A DNA stretch of 64,000 bases from Streptomyces sp. NRRL B-3428 (GTDB taxonomy: Bacteria > Actinomycetota > Actinomycetes > Streptomycetales > Streptomycetaceae): positions 310,001 to 374,000 of the forward strand of contig JOGW01000002.1 in assembly GCA_000721375.1 (NCBI GenBank), written 5' to 3'. The translations under genes were made by a program, and so were the position numbers. Of this stretch, positions 25,037 to 32,850 are shown piece by piece. Below the pieces are notes generated by a model. The model was not told the origin of the DNA. It ran no database searches and saw only the letters and a list, made by a program, of their open reading frames with translations. Positions within the stretch are counted from its first letter, which is position 1. Every line of letters starts with the position of its first letter.

Positions 25037-25801
25037 TCAGCTCTCCTTGTTGACATTCGCGGCGTCCAAGAAGGCGGGCCGCTCCCCGCCGCCGTGCATC
25101 AGCAGACTCGCCCCACTGACGTACGCGGCCCGCTCCGAGGCGAGGAAGACCGCAGCCGCCCCCACATCGGACGGCTCCGCGAGCCGCCCCAGCGGCACCG
25201 TCCCCGCCACGGCCGCGATACCCGCCTCGTCCCCGTAGTGCAGCTCGGACAGTTCGGTGCGCACCATCCCGAGGACCAGCGTGTTCACCCGTACCTCCGG
25301 GGCCCACTCCACCGCCATGGAGGAGGCCAGATTCGCCAGGCCCGCCTTGGCCGCGCCGTAGGCCGCGCTGCCCGGCGAGGGCCGCTGCCCGCTGACGCTG
25401 CCGATCATCACGATCGACCCCCGGCTTTCGCGAAGGAGCGGATACGCGGCCAGCGAGACGGTCATCGGGACGACAAGGTTCAGTTCGAGCACGCGCGCGT
25501 GCCGGGCCGCGTCGCTCTCCGAGAGCAGGCGATACGGCGTACCGCCCGCGTTGTTGACAAGGACGTCCAACCGGCCGTACGCACGCGCGACTTCGGCGAA
25601 GAGCGCCTCGACTCCGGCCGGATCCCGCAGGTCGGCCGCGATGAACTCCGCTTTGCGGCCCGCCTCTTCGACCGGTGCGTCCGGGGGCCTGCGTGCACAG
25701 ATCACCACCTGTGCGCCCGCCGCGAGGAACGCCCGCGCGATACCGGCGCCGACGCCACGGGTGCCGCCCGTGACGACCGCGACCCTCCCATCCATCTCCA
25801 T
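25037..25801 (-). CDS. Short-chain dehydrogenase/reductase, first gene of the leftward HIP operon
   Basis: The 254-residue SDR has TGGTRGVGAGIA for NAD(P) binding, NNAG, the serine in MIGSVSGQ, and YGAAKAG as the active site. Resemblance and order match mycobacterial Rv3549c. It is divergent from echA20 across a 56-bp gap that holds a dyad like a KstR2 operator, so both operons should be controlled together. Two nearby ATG codons (25801 and 25795) are possible starts. Confidence 0.82.
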   Translation of the reverse strand: MEMDGRVAVVTGGTRGVGAGIARAFLAAGAQVVICARRPPDAPVEEAGRKAEFIAADLRDPAGVEALFAEVARAYGRLDVLVNNAGGTPYRLLSESDAARHARVLELNLVVPMTVSLAAYPLLRESRGSIVMIGSVSGQRPSPGSAAYGAAKAGLANLASSMAVEWAPEVRVNTLVLGMVRTELSELHYGDEAGIAAVAGTVPLGRLAEPSDVGAAAVFLASERAAYVSGASLLMHGGGERPAFLDAANVNKES

Positions 25802-25818
25802 TCGCTGCTACCTTCCCC

Positions 25819-25836
25819 ACCTAACAAATGTTTGGT
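25819..25836. promoter_or_regulatory. Candidate KstR2 operator, left copy
   Basis: ACCTAACAAATGTTTGGT is an imperfect 18-bp palindrome centred between the divergent SDR and echA20 genes. Its reverse complement matches the site at 39258-39275 at 16 of 18 positions. The core AACAAATGTTTGGT fits the pattern AnCAAGnnCTTGnT that I recall for mycobacterial KstR2, apart from symmetric G-to-A changes. Confidence 0.78.
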
Positions 25837-25857
25837 GGAAAGGTAGCTGATCCCGCA

Positions 25858-26679
25858 ATGACTGTCAGGCCCGCATCCACTGTCAAAGGCGTCTCCACCT
25901 CGAGCCCGGACAAGGGCATCGCAGTGGTCACCGTCGACTTCCCGCCCGTCAACGCCCTGCCCGTACAAGGCTGGTACGACCTGGCCGACGCACTGCTCGC
26001 GGCGGGACGTGACCCCGAGACACGGGTCGTCGTGCTCACGGCGGCGGGCCGCGGCTTCAACGCGGGCGTCGACATCAAGGAGATGCAGCGCGACACCGGG
26101 CACGGCGCGCTCATCGGCGCCAACCGGGGCTGCGCCGCCGCCTTCGCGGCGGTCTACGACTGCGAGGTGCCGGTCATCGCGGCGGTGCACGGGTTCTGTC
26201 TGGGCGGCGGGATCGGGCTCGTCGGCAACGCGGACGCGATCGTGGCCAGCGAGGACGCGACTTTCGGGTTGCCGGAACTGGACCGCGGCGCGCTCGGCGC
26301 CGCCACCCACCTCTCGCGGCTCGTCCCCCAGCACCTGATGCGCGCCCTGTACTACACCTCGCGTACCGCCACCGCCGCCGAGCTCCACCAGCACGGCTCG
26401 GTCTGGAAGGTGGTCCCGCGCGAGCAACTCCTCGACGAAGCCCTCGATCTGGCGCGCGAGATCGCCCAGAAGGACGGCTATCTGCTGAGGCTCGCGAAGG
26501 CCGCGATCAACGGGATCGACCCGGTGGACGTGCACCGCAGCTACCGCTTCGAGCAGGGCTTCACCTTCGAGGCCAACCTCAGCGGGGTGGCCGACCGCGT
26601 ACGCGACACCTTCGGCAGCTCCGGCGCCGAGGGCACTACCGGCACCACTGGCACTGGCACCCCCGGAAAGGACTCCTGA
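25858..26679 (+). CDS. echA20: Enoyl-CoA hydratase/isomerase family hydrolase EchA20
   Basis: The 273-residue crotonase-fold protein closely resembles mycobacterial EchA20: GRGFNAGVDIKEMQR, HGFCLGGGIGLVGNADAIVASEDATFGLPE, and GALGAATHLSRLVPQHLMR are all present. In the HIP pathway this enzyme hydrolytically opens the remaining steroid ring D of a bicyclic CoA thioester. The start at 25858 leaves the operator free; an ATG at 25828 lies inside the operator and is less likely. The C-terminus has an extra Gly-Thr-rich tail (GTTGTTGTG) from a short repeat. It leads the operon echA20-ipdA-ipdB-ipdC. Confidence 0.9.
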   Translation: MTVRPASTVKGVSTSSPDKGIAVVTVDFPPVNALPVQGWYDLADALLAAGRDPETRVVVLTAAGRGFNAGVDIKEMQRDTGHGALIGANRGCAAAFAAVYDCEVPVIAAVHGFCLGGGIGLVGNADAIVASEDATFGLPELDRGALGAATHLSRLVPQHLMRALYYTSRTATAAELHQHGSVWKVVPREQLLDEALDLAREIAQKDGYLLRLAKAAINGIDPVDVHRSYRFEQGFTFEANLSGVADRVRDTFGSSGAEGTTGTTGTGTPGKDS

Positions 26680-26681
26680 CC

Positions 26682-27530
26682 ATGGCCGACAAAACCATGA
26701 CGGTCGAGGCGGTGATCGGCCGCCTGGAGAGCGGGATGACGCTCGGCATCGGCGGCTGGGGTTCGCGCCGCAAGCCGATGGCGCTGGTCCGCGCCCTGCT
26801 GCGGTCCGAGGTCACCGACCTGACCGTCGTCTCGTACGGCGGCCCGGACGTGGGCCTGCTCGCCGCCGCAGGACGGATCCGCAAGCTGATCACCCCGTTC
26901 ACCACCCTCGACTCCATCCCCCTCGAACCGCACTTCCGCGCCGCGCGCGAGAGCGGGGCCTTCGAGCTGATGGAGGTGGACGAGGCGATGTTCATGTGGG
27001 GGCTGCACGCGGCGGTGAACCGGCTGCCGTTCCTGCCGGTGCGGGCCGGGATCGGCTCGGACGTCATGCGCGTCAACCCGGCGCTCAGGACGGTGACTTC
27101 ACCGTACGAGGACGGCGAGACCTTCGTCGCCATGCCCGCCCTGCGCCTGGACGCGGCCTTCGTCCACCTCAACCGCGCCGACCGGCTGGGCAACGGCCAG
27201 TACCTGGGCCCCGACCCCTACTTCGACGACCTGTTCTGCGAGGCCGCCGACGCCGCGTACGTCTCGTGCGAACGGATCGTCGAGACGGCCGAGCTCACCA
27301 AGGAGTCCGCTCCGCAGTCGCTCCTGGTGAAGCGGCACAGCGTGAGCGGGGTGATCGAGACGCCGAACGGCGCGCACTTCACCTCTTGTGCACCCGACTA
27401 CGAGCGCGACGAGCCCTTCCAGAAGCTGTACGCCACCACGCCGTACGCCGAGTTCGCCGAGCGCTTCCTCGCCGGGGACGAGGCCGCCTACCAGTCGGCC
27501 GTGGAGGCCTGGCACAAGGAGCAGCGATGA
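26682..27530 (+). CDS. ipdA: HIP-pathway CoA-transferase-fold ring hydrolase, alpha subunit IpdA
   Basis: The 282-residue product has the class I CoA-transferase fold. IpdA signatures are GMTLGIGGWGSRRKPMALVRALLRS, VVSYGGPDVGLL, RLPFLPVRAGIGSDV and MPALRLDAAFVHLNRADRLGN. In mycobacteria and rhodococci IpdAB does not transfer CoA. It opens the last carbocycle (ring C) of a COCHEA-CoA type intermediate by a retro-Claisen-like hydrolysis. It lies 2 bp after echA20 and its stop overlaps the ipdB start (ATGA), so both subunits should be made in equal amounts. Confidence 0.92.
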   Translation: MADKTMTVEAVIGRLESGMTLGIGGWGSRRKPMALVRALLRSEVTDLTVVSYGGPDVGLLAAAGRIRKLITPFTTLDSIPLEPHFRAARESGAFELMEVDEAMFMWGLHAAVNRLPFLPVRAGIGSDVMRVNPALRTVTSPYEDGETFVAMPALRLDAAFVHLNRADRLGNGQYLGPDPYFDDLFCEAADAAYVSCERIVETAELTKESAPQSLLVKRHSVSGVIETPNGAHFTSCAPDYERDEPFQKLYATTPYAEFAERFLAGDEAAYQSAVEAWHKEQR

Positions 27531-28270
27531 CCACCGCCACGACCGTGACAAGGGCCGAGTACTGCGTGATCGCCTGCGCCGAGGCCTGGCGCGACAACGG
27601 CGAAGTCCTCGCCAGCCCCATGGGGTTGATCCCCGGCTTCGGCGCCCGCCTTGCCAAGCGCACCTTCTCGCCCGATCTCCTCCTGACCGACGGCGAGGCC
27701 ATGCTGGTCGACCTGGACGGGACGGTCGAGGGCTGGCTGCCCTACCGCCAGCACCTCGCCATGGTCACGGGCGGTAAGCGGCACGTGATGATGGGCGCGA
27801 GCCAGATCGACCGTTACGGAAATCAGAACATCTCCTGCATCGGCGACTGGAACCAGCCCAAGCGACAGCTGCTCGGCATGCGGGGCGCACCGGTCAACAC
27901 CCTGAACAACCCCACCAGTTACTGGATCCCCAAGCACTCCAAGCGGGTCTTCGTCGAGCACGTCGACGTGGTGTCCGGGGTCGGCTACCGGCGTGCGGCC
28001 GAGGCGGGCCCGAGCGCCACGCGCTACCACCGGCTGCCCCGCGTGGTGACGAACCTGGGCGTCTTCGACTTCGAGACCCCCGACCACGCGATGCGGCTCG
28101 CGTCCCTGCATCCGGGCGTATCGGTGGACGAGGTGGTCGAGGCGACCGGTTTCGCGCTGGTCATCCCCGATGACGTACAGGAAACGCGTGAACCGACCCC
28201 GCACGAGCTGGAGTTGATCCGCACCGTGATCGACCCGCGTGCGCTGCGCGACCGCGAGGTGCCCGCGTAA
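27527..28270 (+). CDS. ipdB: HIP-pathway CoA-transferase-fold ring hydrolase, beta subunit IpdB
   Basis: The 247-residue product is the second subunit of the ring-opening enzyme. It shows the beta-subunit features of the CoA-transferase family (DGEAMLVDLDG, GGKRHVMMGASQIDRYGNQNISCIGDW) and the IpdB ending IDPRALRDREVPA. The ATG overlaps the ipdA stop and the TAA stop overlaps the ipdC ATG (TAATG), so the three genes are coupled throughout. Confidence 0.92.
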   Translation: MTTATTVTRAEYCVIACAEAWRDNGEVLASPMGLIPGFGARLAKRTFSPDLLLTDGEAMLVDLDGTVEGWLPYRQHLAMVTGGKRHVMMGASQIDRYGNQNISCIGDWNQPKRQLLGMRGAPVNTLNNPTSYWIPKHSKRVFVEHVDVVSGVGYRRAAEAGPSATRYHRLPRVVTNLGVFDFETPDHAMRLASLHPGVSVDEVVEATGFALVIPDDVQETREPTPHELELIRTVIDPRALRDREVPA

Positions 28271-29370
28271 TGGAGGCCCCCGTGATGGAGACCGCTCTCA
28301 CCCGCCTCGTCGGCGTCCGCCACCCGATCGTCCAGACCGGCATGGGCTGGGTGGCGGGCCCGCGCCTGGTCTCGGCCACCGCGAACGCGGGTGCGCTCGG
28401 GATTCTGGCCTCGGCCACGATGACCGTGGATCAACTGCGTTCGGCGGTACGGGAGGTCAAGTCCCGCACGTCGGAGCCGTTCGGCGTGAATCTGCGCGCG
28501 GACGCCGGTGACGCGGGCGACCGGGTGCGGATCATCATCGACGAGGGCGTACGGGTGGCGTCCTTCGCCCTCGCGCCCTCCAAGGCGCTGATCGCCGAGC
28601 TCAAGGAGGCGGGTGTGGTCGTCGTCCCCTCCATCGGGGCGCGGCGGCATGCCGAGAAGGTCGCGGCCTGGGGCGCGGACGCGGTGATCGTGCAGGGCGG
28701 CGAGGGCGGCGGGCACACGGGTGACGTGGCGACGACCGTGCTGCTGCCGCAGGTGGTGGACGCCGTGGACATCCCGGTCGTCGCGGCCGGCGGTTTCCAC
28801 GACGGGCGCGGTCTGGTGGCCGCGCTCGCGTACGGGGCGGCGGGGGTCGCGATGGGCACCCGTTTCCTGCTCACCTCGGACTCGACGGTCCCGGACGCGG
28901 TCAAGGCGCGCTATCTCGCGGCAACCGTGAAGGATGTGACGGTCACGACGGCCGTGGACGGACTGCCCCACCGCATGCTCCGCACGGACCTGGTGACCTC
29001 CCTGGAGAACGCGGGCCGCACCCGTACCCTCGCCCGCGCGCTCCGGCACGCGACGGCCTTCCGCAAGCTCTCGGGTCTGACCTGGCGGGAGATGGTCCGC
29101 GACGGACTCGCCATGAAGCACGGCAAGGATCTGGCCTGGAGCCAGGTCCTGCTCGCCGCGAACACTCCCATGCTCCTCAAAGCCTCCATGGTCGAGGGCC
29201 GCACCGACCTCGGCGTCATGGCGTCGGGGCAGGTCGCCGGAGTCATCGAGGACCTGCCCTCCTGCAAGGAACTGGTGGACCGCGTGATGGCCGAGGCCGA
29301 CGCGGTCCTGAGCCGGCTGCAATCCCATGGATCCGAGCAAGCGCAAGGCACCCTGCCGACACCAGGGTGA
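28270..29370 (+). CDS. ipdC: FMN-dependent oxidoreductase IpdC (nitronate-monooxygenase-like fold)
   Basis: The 366-residue TIM-barrel flavoprotein begins with ...LVGVRHPIVQTGMGWVAGPRLVSATANAGALG, the usual FMN-binding start of the NMO/2-nitropropane-dioxygenase-like family. It contains IVQGGEGGGHTGD and AAGGFHDGRGLVAALAYGAAGVAMGTRFL, the phosphate-binding loops. In the mycobacterial HIP locus the equivalent gene is required for degradation and is thought to act as a dehydrogenase on the bicyclic CoA thioester. It is the last gene of the operon; a phosphatase gene follows 28 bp later. Confidence 0.88.
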   Translation: MEAPVMETALTRLVGVRHPIVQTGMGWVAGPRLVSATANAGALGILASATMTVDQLRSAVREVKSRTSEPFGVNLRADAGDAGDRVRIIIDEGVRVASFALAPSKALIAELKEAGVVVVPSIGARRHAEKVAAWGADAVIVQGGEGGGHTGDVATTVLLPQVVDAVDIPVVAAGGFHDGRGLVAALAYGAAGVAMGTRFLLTSDSTVPDAVKARYLAATVKDVTVTTAVDGLPHRMLRTDLVTSLENAGRTRTLARALRHATAFRKLSGLTWREMVRDGLAMKHGKDLAWSQVLLAANTPMLLKASMVEGRTDLGVMASGQVAGVIEDLPSCKELVDRVMAEADAVLSRLQSHGSEQAQGTLPTPG

Positions 29371-29398
29371 ACCCTCTTCTCCGTACAGGAGGAGCGTC

Positions 29399-30289
29399 AT
29401 GCCCTTGACGCGACGCGCACTGCTGAGCACCACCGCCGCCACCACGGCCGCCCTCGCGGTGGCCGCCGCACCCGCGACGGCCCACCGGCACAAGCCGGCC
29501 CCGGTACGGCACATCCCGCTCCAAGGCGCGGTCAACGTCCGTGACCTGGGCGGCTACCGCACCTACGACGGCGACCGGGTCCGCCACGGCCGGGTGTACC
29601 GGGCCGACGAGCTCGGCAAGCTCACGGACGCGGATGTCACCACGCTCGCCGGGCTCCGACTGACACGTGCCATCGACTTCCGCGTACCGCTGGAGATCCA
29701 GCAGAACGGCGCGGACCGGCTGCCCGCGGGCGTGACCGCGGTGTCCCGGCCGGTGAGCGACCTCGGTCTGTACGGGCGCCTCCTGCAGATCATCGGGTCC
29801 CGCGACCCTGTGGCGCAGGAAGCCGCTCTCGGCGGCGGCCGCGGCGCCGAGCTGATGCGCTCGATCTACCCGGCGTTCGTCTCGGACCCGGCCAACCGGG
29901 CCCAGTTCGCGGCCACCCTGCGCGATCTGGCCACGGCCCGCGGGCCCGTGCTCTACCACTGCACCTCGGGCAAGGACCGTACGGGCTGGACGAGTTATGT
30001 CCTGCTGCGGATCGTCGGCGTCCCGGGAGCGGTGGCCGAGGAGGACTATCTCCTGTCCAACACCTACCGCGCGGAGGCCGACCGCCGTACGCGTGAGGGG
30101 GTGCGGGCGTTGGGGCTGATGCAGAACCCGGACCTCCTGATCCCCGTACAAGAGGTCCGGCGGGAGTATCTGCAGGCCGCGCTCGACCAGGCGGCTGCCG
30201 ACTTCGGCGGGCTCACCGGGTACGTACGCGACGGTCTGGGCCTGAACTGGGGGATGGTCGCCGCGCTCAGGGCGAGGCTGGTGGACTGA
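29399..30289 (+). CDS. Tat-exported tyrosine-type phosphatase
   Basis: The 296-residue product has a twin-arginine signal (MPLTRRALLSTTAATTAALAVAAAPATA). It then has an atypical tyrosine/dual-specificity phosphatase domain with the P-loop HCTSGKDRTG; C188 is the nucleophile and R194 binds phosphate. GAVNVRDLGGYRT is the family's N-terminal mark. Secreted enzymes of this group remove phosphate from tyrosine, serine or lipids outside the cell. GGAGGAG precedes the ATG. It lies inside the catabolic locus but has no obvious role in it. Its end overlaps the convergent MFS gene by 23 bp. Confidence 0.88.
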   Translation: MPLTRRALLSTTAATTAALAVAAAPATAHRHKPAPVRHIPLQGAVNVRDLGGYRTYDGDRVRHGRVYRADELGKLTDADVTTLAGLRLTRAIDFRVPLEIQQNGADRLPAGVTAVSRPVSDLGLYGRLLQIIGSRDPVAQEAALGGGRGAELMRSIYPAFVSDPANRAQFAATLRDLATARGPVLYHCTSGKDRTGWTSYVLLRIVGVPGAVAEEDYLLSNTYRAEADRRTREGVRALGLMQNPDLLIPVQEVRREYLQAALDQAAADFGGLTGYVRDGLGLNWGMVAALRARLVD

Positions 30290-31595
30290 GTACCTTCGAC
30301 GCCTCGACGGCCGTCGGTGCGGGTCCGGCCGGCGGCTGTGCGGGCAGCTGTGCGTTCGGGCGCGCCAGCGCCTTCAACCTCCTTGAGCTGCCCCGCATTT
30401 GTACGGCCGACAGACCGGCGAGCACCCCTCCGAGCGCGAGCCATCCGACCGGCCCCGCCGCCATCACCGCACCGGTGACGAGCGGGGGCCCGGCGGACTT
30501 CTGCACGGACTGGGACATCCCCGCGACGCCGAGGTAGGCGGCGCGCTCGGACTCGGGCGCGAGACTGACGGCGAGCTCCCAGGAGCTGACGGAACGCAGC
30601 AGCTCGGCCACGGTCACCACGACGGCCGTGGCCACCAGAAGCACTCCGGCCCAGGCCGCGGACACCACCCCGGACAGGGCGAGCAGCCCGCACCCGAGCG
30701 CGACCACGACGCCGTAACTCCGCAGGGCCCGCACCGCGCCTTGCGGCCCGTCGAAGCGCGCGGAGAACCAGAGCTGCATCAGCACCACCATCACCGTGTT
30801 CACCACGAGGAACACTGGCACCAGCATGTGCGAGGCGTCCGTGCGGCTGACCAGCCACAGGGGCAGGCCGACCATGAGGATGGTGTCGTCCAGGTTCAGT
30901 GGAATGTCGAGCAGGACGAACCGCAGATAGCCGCGATCCCGCCACGGACCACGCCTCACCTCGGAACTCCCCTCCCGCGGCGCCGACTTGACCTTGCCGG
31001 CGGGGGTACGCAGCCGCGTGCACCGCACGAGCGCGGCGGCCACGAGGAACGACACCGCATTGGCCAGGATCAGCACCCGGTACGCCCCGAAGGCCAGTCC
31101 CAGGGCCGCGATCCCGGCACCCAGCGCGTAGCCGGCGTTGGCGACCGTACGGAACAGCGCCTGATAGGTCCCTCGTTGCTCCCCCGCCACCTCGGTCGCG
31201 AACACCATCTCCAGGGTCTTCGCGGCCCGGTCACCGGCGAAGGTGGCGGCGACGACGGGGAGCAGCGCGGCGAAGCTATCCAGGACGAGCAGCAGCCCGA
31301 CAGTGCCGATCCGCAGCACATGACAGGCGATGAGCAGCGTCCGTACGGGGAGCCTCATCGCCAGCCGTCCCGCGACGGGCGATCCGACGATGCCCGCCAC
31401 ACCGGCCACGCCCAGCAGCAGGCCGACCTGAGCCGCGTCGAGCCCCGTGACGACGGTGAAGTACAGAACGGAGGAGGCGCCCCACACCCCCGTCCCCGTA
31501 CGGTCGACGCCCTGCCCCATGAGCATGAGCCGCGCATCCCGCCCTCCGGGCGGATTCCGCAACTGCCCGATGAGCCCCTTGCCCGTGCGCCGCAC
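30267..31595 (-). CDS. Major facilitator superfamily transporter
   Basis: The 442-residue product has about 12 membrane helices and an MFS-type cytosolic loop near residue 70 (GRLAMRLPVRTLL). It resembles the drug-exporter-like MFS proteins of unknown substrate. The GTG at 31595 is chosen because GAGGGGGAGCAA lies before it; longer in-frame starts are improbable. It is divergent from the SIMPL gene, with a palindromic element in between. No substrate can be predicted. Confidence 0.85.
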   Translation of the reverse strand: MRRTGKGLIGQLRNPPGGRDARLMLMGQGVDRTGTGVWGASSVLYFTVVTGLDAAQVGLLLGVAGVAGIVGSPVAGRLAMRLPVRTLLIACHVLRIGTVGLLLVLDSFAALLPVVAATFAGDRAAKTLEMVFATEVAGEQRGTYQALFRTVANAGYALGAGIAALGLAFGAYRVLILANAVSFLVAAALVRCTRLRTPAGKVKSAPREGSSEVRRGPWRDRGYLRFVLLDIPLNLDDTILMVGLPLWLVSRTDASHMLVPVFLVVNTVMVVLMQLWFSARFDGPQGAVRALRSYGVVVALGCGLLALSGVVSAAWAGVLLVATAVVVTVAELLRSVSSWELAVSLAPESERAAYLGVAGMSQSVQKSAGPPLVTGAVMAAGPVGWLALGGVLAGLSAVQMRGSSRRLKALARPNAQLPAQPPAGPAPTAVEASKVLSPPASP

Positions 31596-31680
31596 TTGCT
31601 CCCCCTCGACAGACTCGTCCCTCGCGCCGCGCCGGCACGGCGGGCACCGCGTCAGTCTCATAATCAAGAATCTCGATGTC

Positions 31681-31692
31681 AAGAGATCTCTT
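31681..31692. promoter_or_regulatory. 12-bp palindrome in the MFS / SIMPL divergent promoter
   Basis: AAGAGATCTCTT is a perfect palindrome. Just upstream, ATCAAGAATCTCGATG repeats the TCAAGA/TCTCGA half-sites. This arrangement resembles MarR-type operators in front of efflux genes, although no MarR gene is adjacent. Confidence 0.45.
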
Positions 31693-31716
31693 CGAGAGTG
31701 CTGCTTGAATGCACCC

Positions 31717-32358
31717 ATGTCCCAAGCGATCAGAGAGCCCTGGGGGCTCAGCGTCTTCGGCGCCGGAACAGTGCGCACCGAACCCGAGCTCGTCCGCCTC
31801 AAGTTGGCGGTCGATGTCGTGCAGCCCCAGGCCGACCTGGCCTTCGGTGACGCCGGCCAGGCCGTGGCCCGGCTGCGCGAGACACTGCGCCGACACGAGA
31901 TACCGGACGGCGCCGTGTCGGCCTCGCGGCTGTCGCTGAGTTCCGAGTTCAGCGGGTACGGGGCCGAGCGACGCTTCCTCGGATACCGCTGCCAGTCCGC
32001 GTACGTCATCGAGACCACCGCACTCGACGATCTGCAGCAGCTGATCATCGACGCCGTGGACGCCGGCGCCAACCGCGTGGACGAGGTCGTCTTCGACGTC
32101 CGCGACAAGCCCGCCCTGCGCGACGAGGCCCGCGTCAAGGCGGTGGCGGCCGCCCGCCGCAAGGCCGAGCTGTACGCCGAGGCAGCCGGTGTCGCCCTGG
32201 GGCCGGTCCTGCACATCCAGGACGTGGACGCCGGCTCATGGGAGCTGACGGGCCACCGGGGACACGGCGGTGGCGGCGGCGCCTCCACCGGCGATTTCGC
32301 ACCCGGCATGGTCGAAGTGCACGGCGCGGTCCTGCTCGGCTTCGAACTCGTCCGATAG
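31717..32358 (+). CDS. SIMPL (DUF541) domain protein
   Basis: The 213-residue product contains the SIMPL pattern: WGLSVFGAGTVRTEPELVRLKLAVDVV at the start, RFLGYRCQSAYVIETTALDDLQQLIIDAVDAGANRVDEVVFDV in the middle and AVAAARRKAELYAEAAGVALGPVLHIQD. It has no signal peptide. A glycine-rich loop (GHRGHGGGGGAS) precedes the last strand. The function of this family is unclear. It is the second SIMPL protein in the window and is followed 10 bp later by the HIT-like gene, so the two probably form an operon. Confidence 0.75.
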   Translation: MSQAIREPWGLSVFGAGTVRTEPELVRLKLAVDVVQPQADLAFGDAGQAVARLRETLRRHEIPDGAVSASRLSLSSEFSGYGAERRFLGYRCQSAYVIETTALDDLQQLIIDAVDAGANRVDEVVFDVRDKPALRDEARVKAVAAARRKAELYAEAAGVALGPVLHIQDVDAGSWELTGHRGHGGGGGASTGDFAPGMVEVHGAVLLGFELVR

Positions 32359-32368
32359 GCCACCGCAC

Positions 32369-32842
32369 ATGCCGTCGGGTTGGCAGGCCGACCGCATCCG
32401 CAGCGCGCTGCGCGGCGAAAACCCCACGGTCCTACGCCGGTTGAGCGCCGGGTTCGCGGTCATCGGCGACACCCAGTTCCTTCCGGGGTACTCGGTGCTG
32501 CTCACGGACGACCCCGGCGTCGAACGCCTCACCGACCTGCCCCGCCCCCGCCGCCTCGCCTTCCTCGACGACATGGAGCGTGTGGGCGAGGCGGTCGAGC
32601 GGGTCTGCCGGCGGCTCGACCCGGCGTTCCGGCGGATCAATCTGGAGATCCTCGGCAACAAGGATCCGTTTCTGCACGCTCACATCTGGCCGCGCTACGC
32701 ATGGGAGCCGCCCGAGCTGGTGGCCAAGCCCGTGTGGCTGTATCCGCCGCAGCGATGGACCGACGGGCAGTACGCGCTCGGGCCGCAGCACGGCGCGCTG
32801 CGCGCGGAGTTGGTGAGCGAACTCGACCGGCTGCGGCCCTGA
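32369..32842 (+). CDS. HIT-like (histidine triad) protein
   Basis: The 157-residue product has the HIT-like core INLEILGNKDPFLHAHIWPRYAWEP. HAHIWPRY stands for the histidine-triad nucleotide-binding motif, although the full H-x-H-x-H is reduced to two histidines. An N-terminal segment (GFAVIGDTQFLPGYSVLLTDDP) matches the usual HIT beta-strand pair. Such proteins hydrolyse or bind nucleotides. It follows the SIMPL gene closely. Confidence 0.72.
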   Translation: MPSGWQADRIRSALRGENPTVLRRLSAGFAVIGDTQFLPGYSVLLTDDPGVERLTDLPRPRRLAFLDDMERVGEAVERVCRRLDPAFRRINLEILGNKDPFLHAHIWPRYAWEPPELVAKPVWLYPPQRWTDGQYALGPQHGALRAELVSELDRLRP

Positions 32843-32850
32843 GCCCGAGG

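Noticed and set aside
25828..25857. An earlier ATG start for echA20
   Set aside because: It lies inside the operator dyad and adds residues that the mycobacterial protein, as I recall it, lacks.
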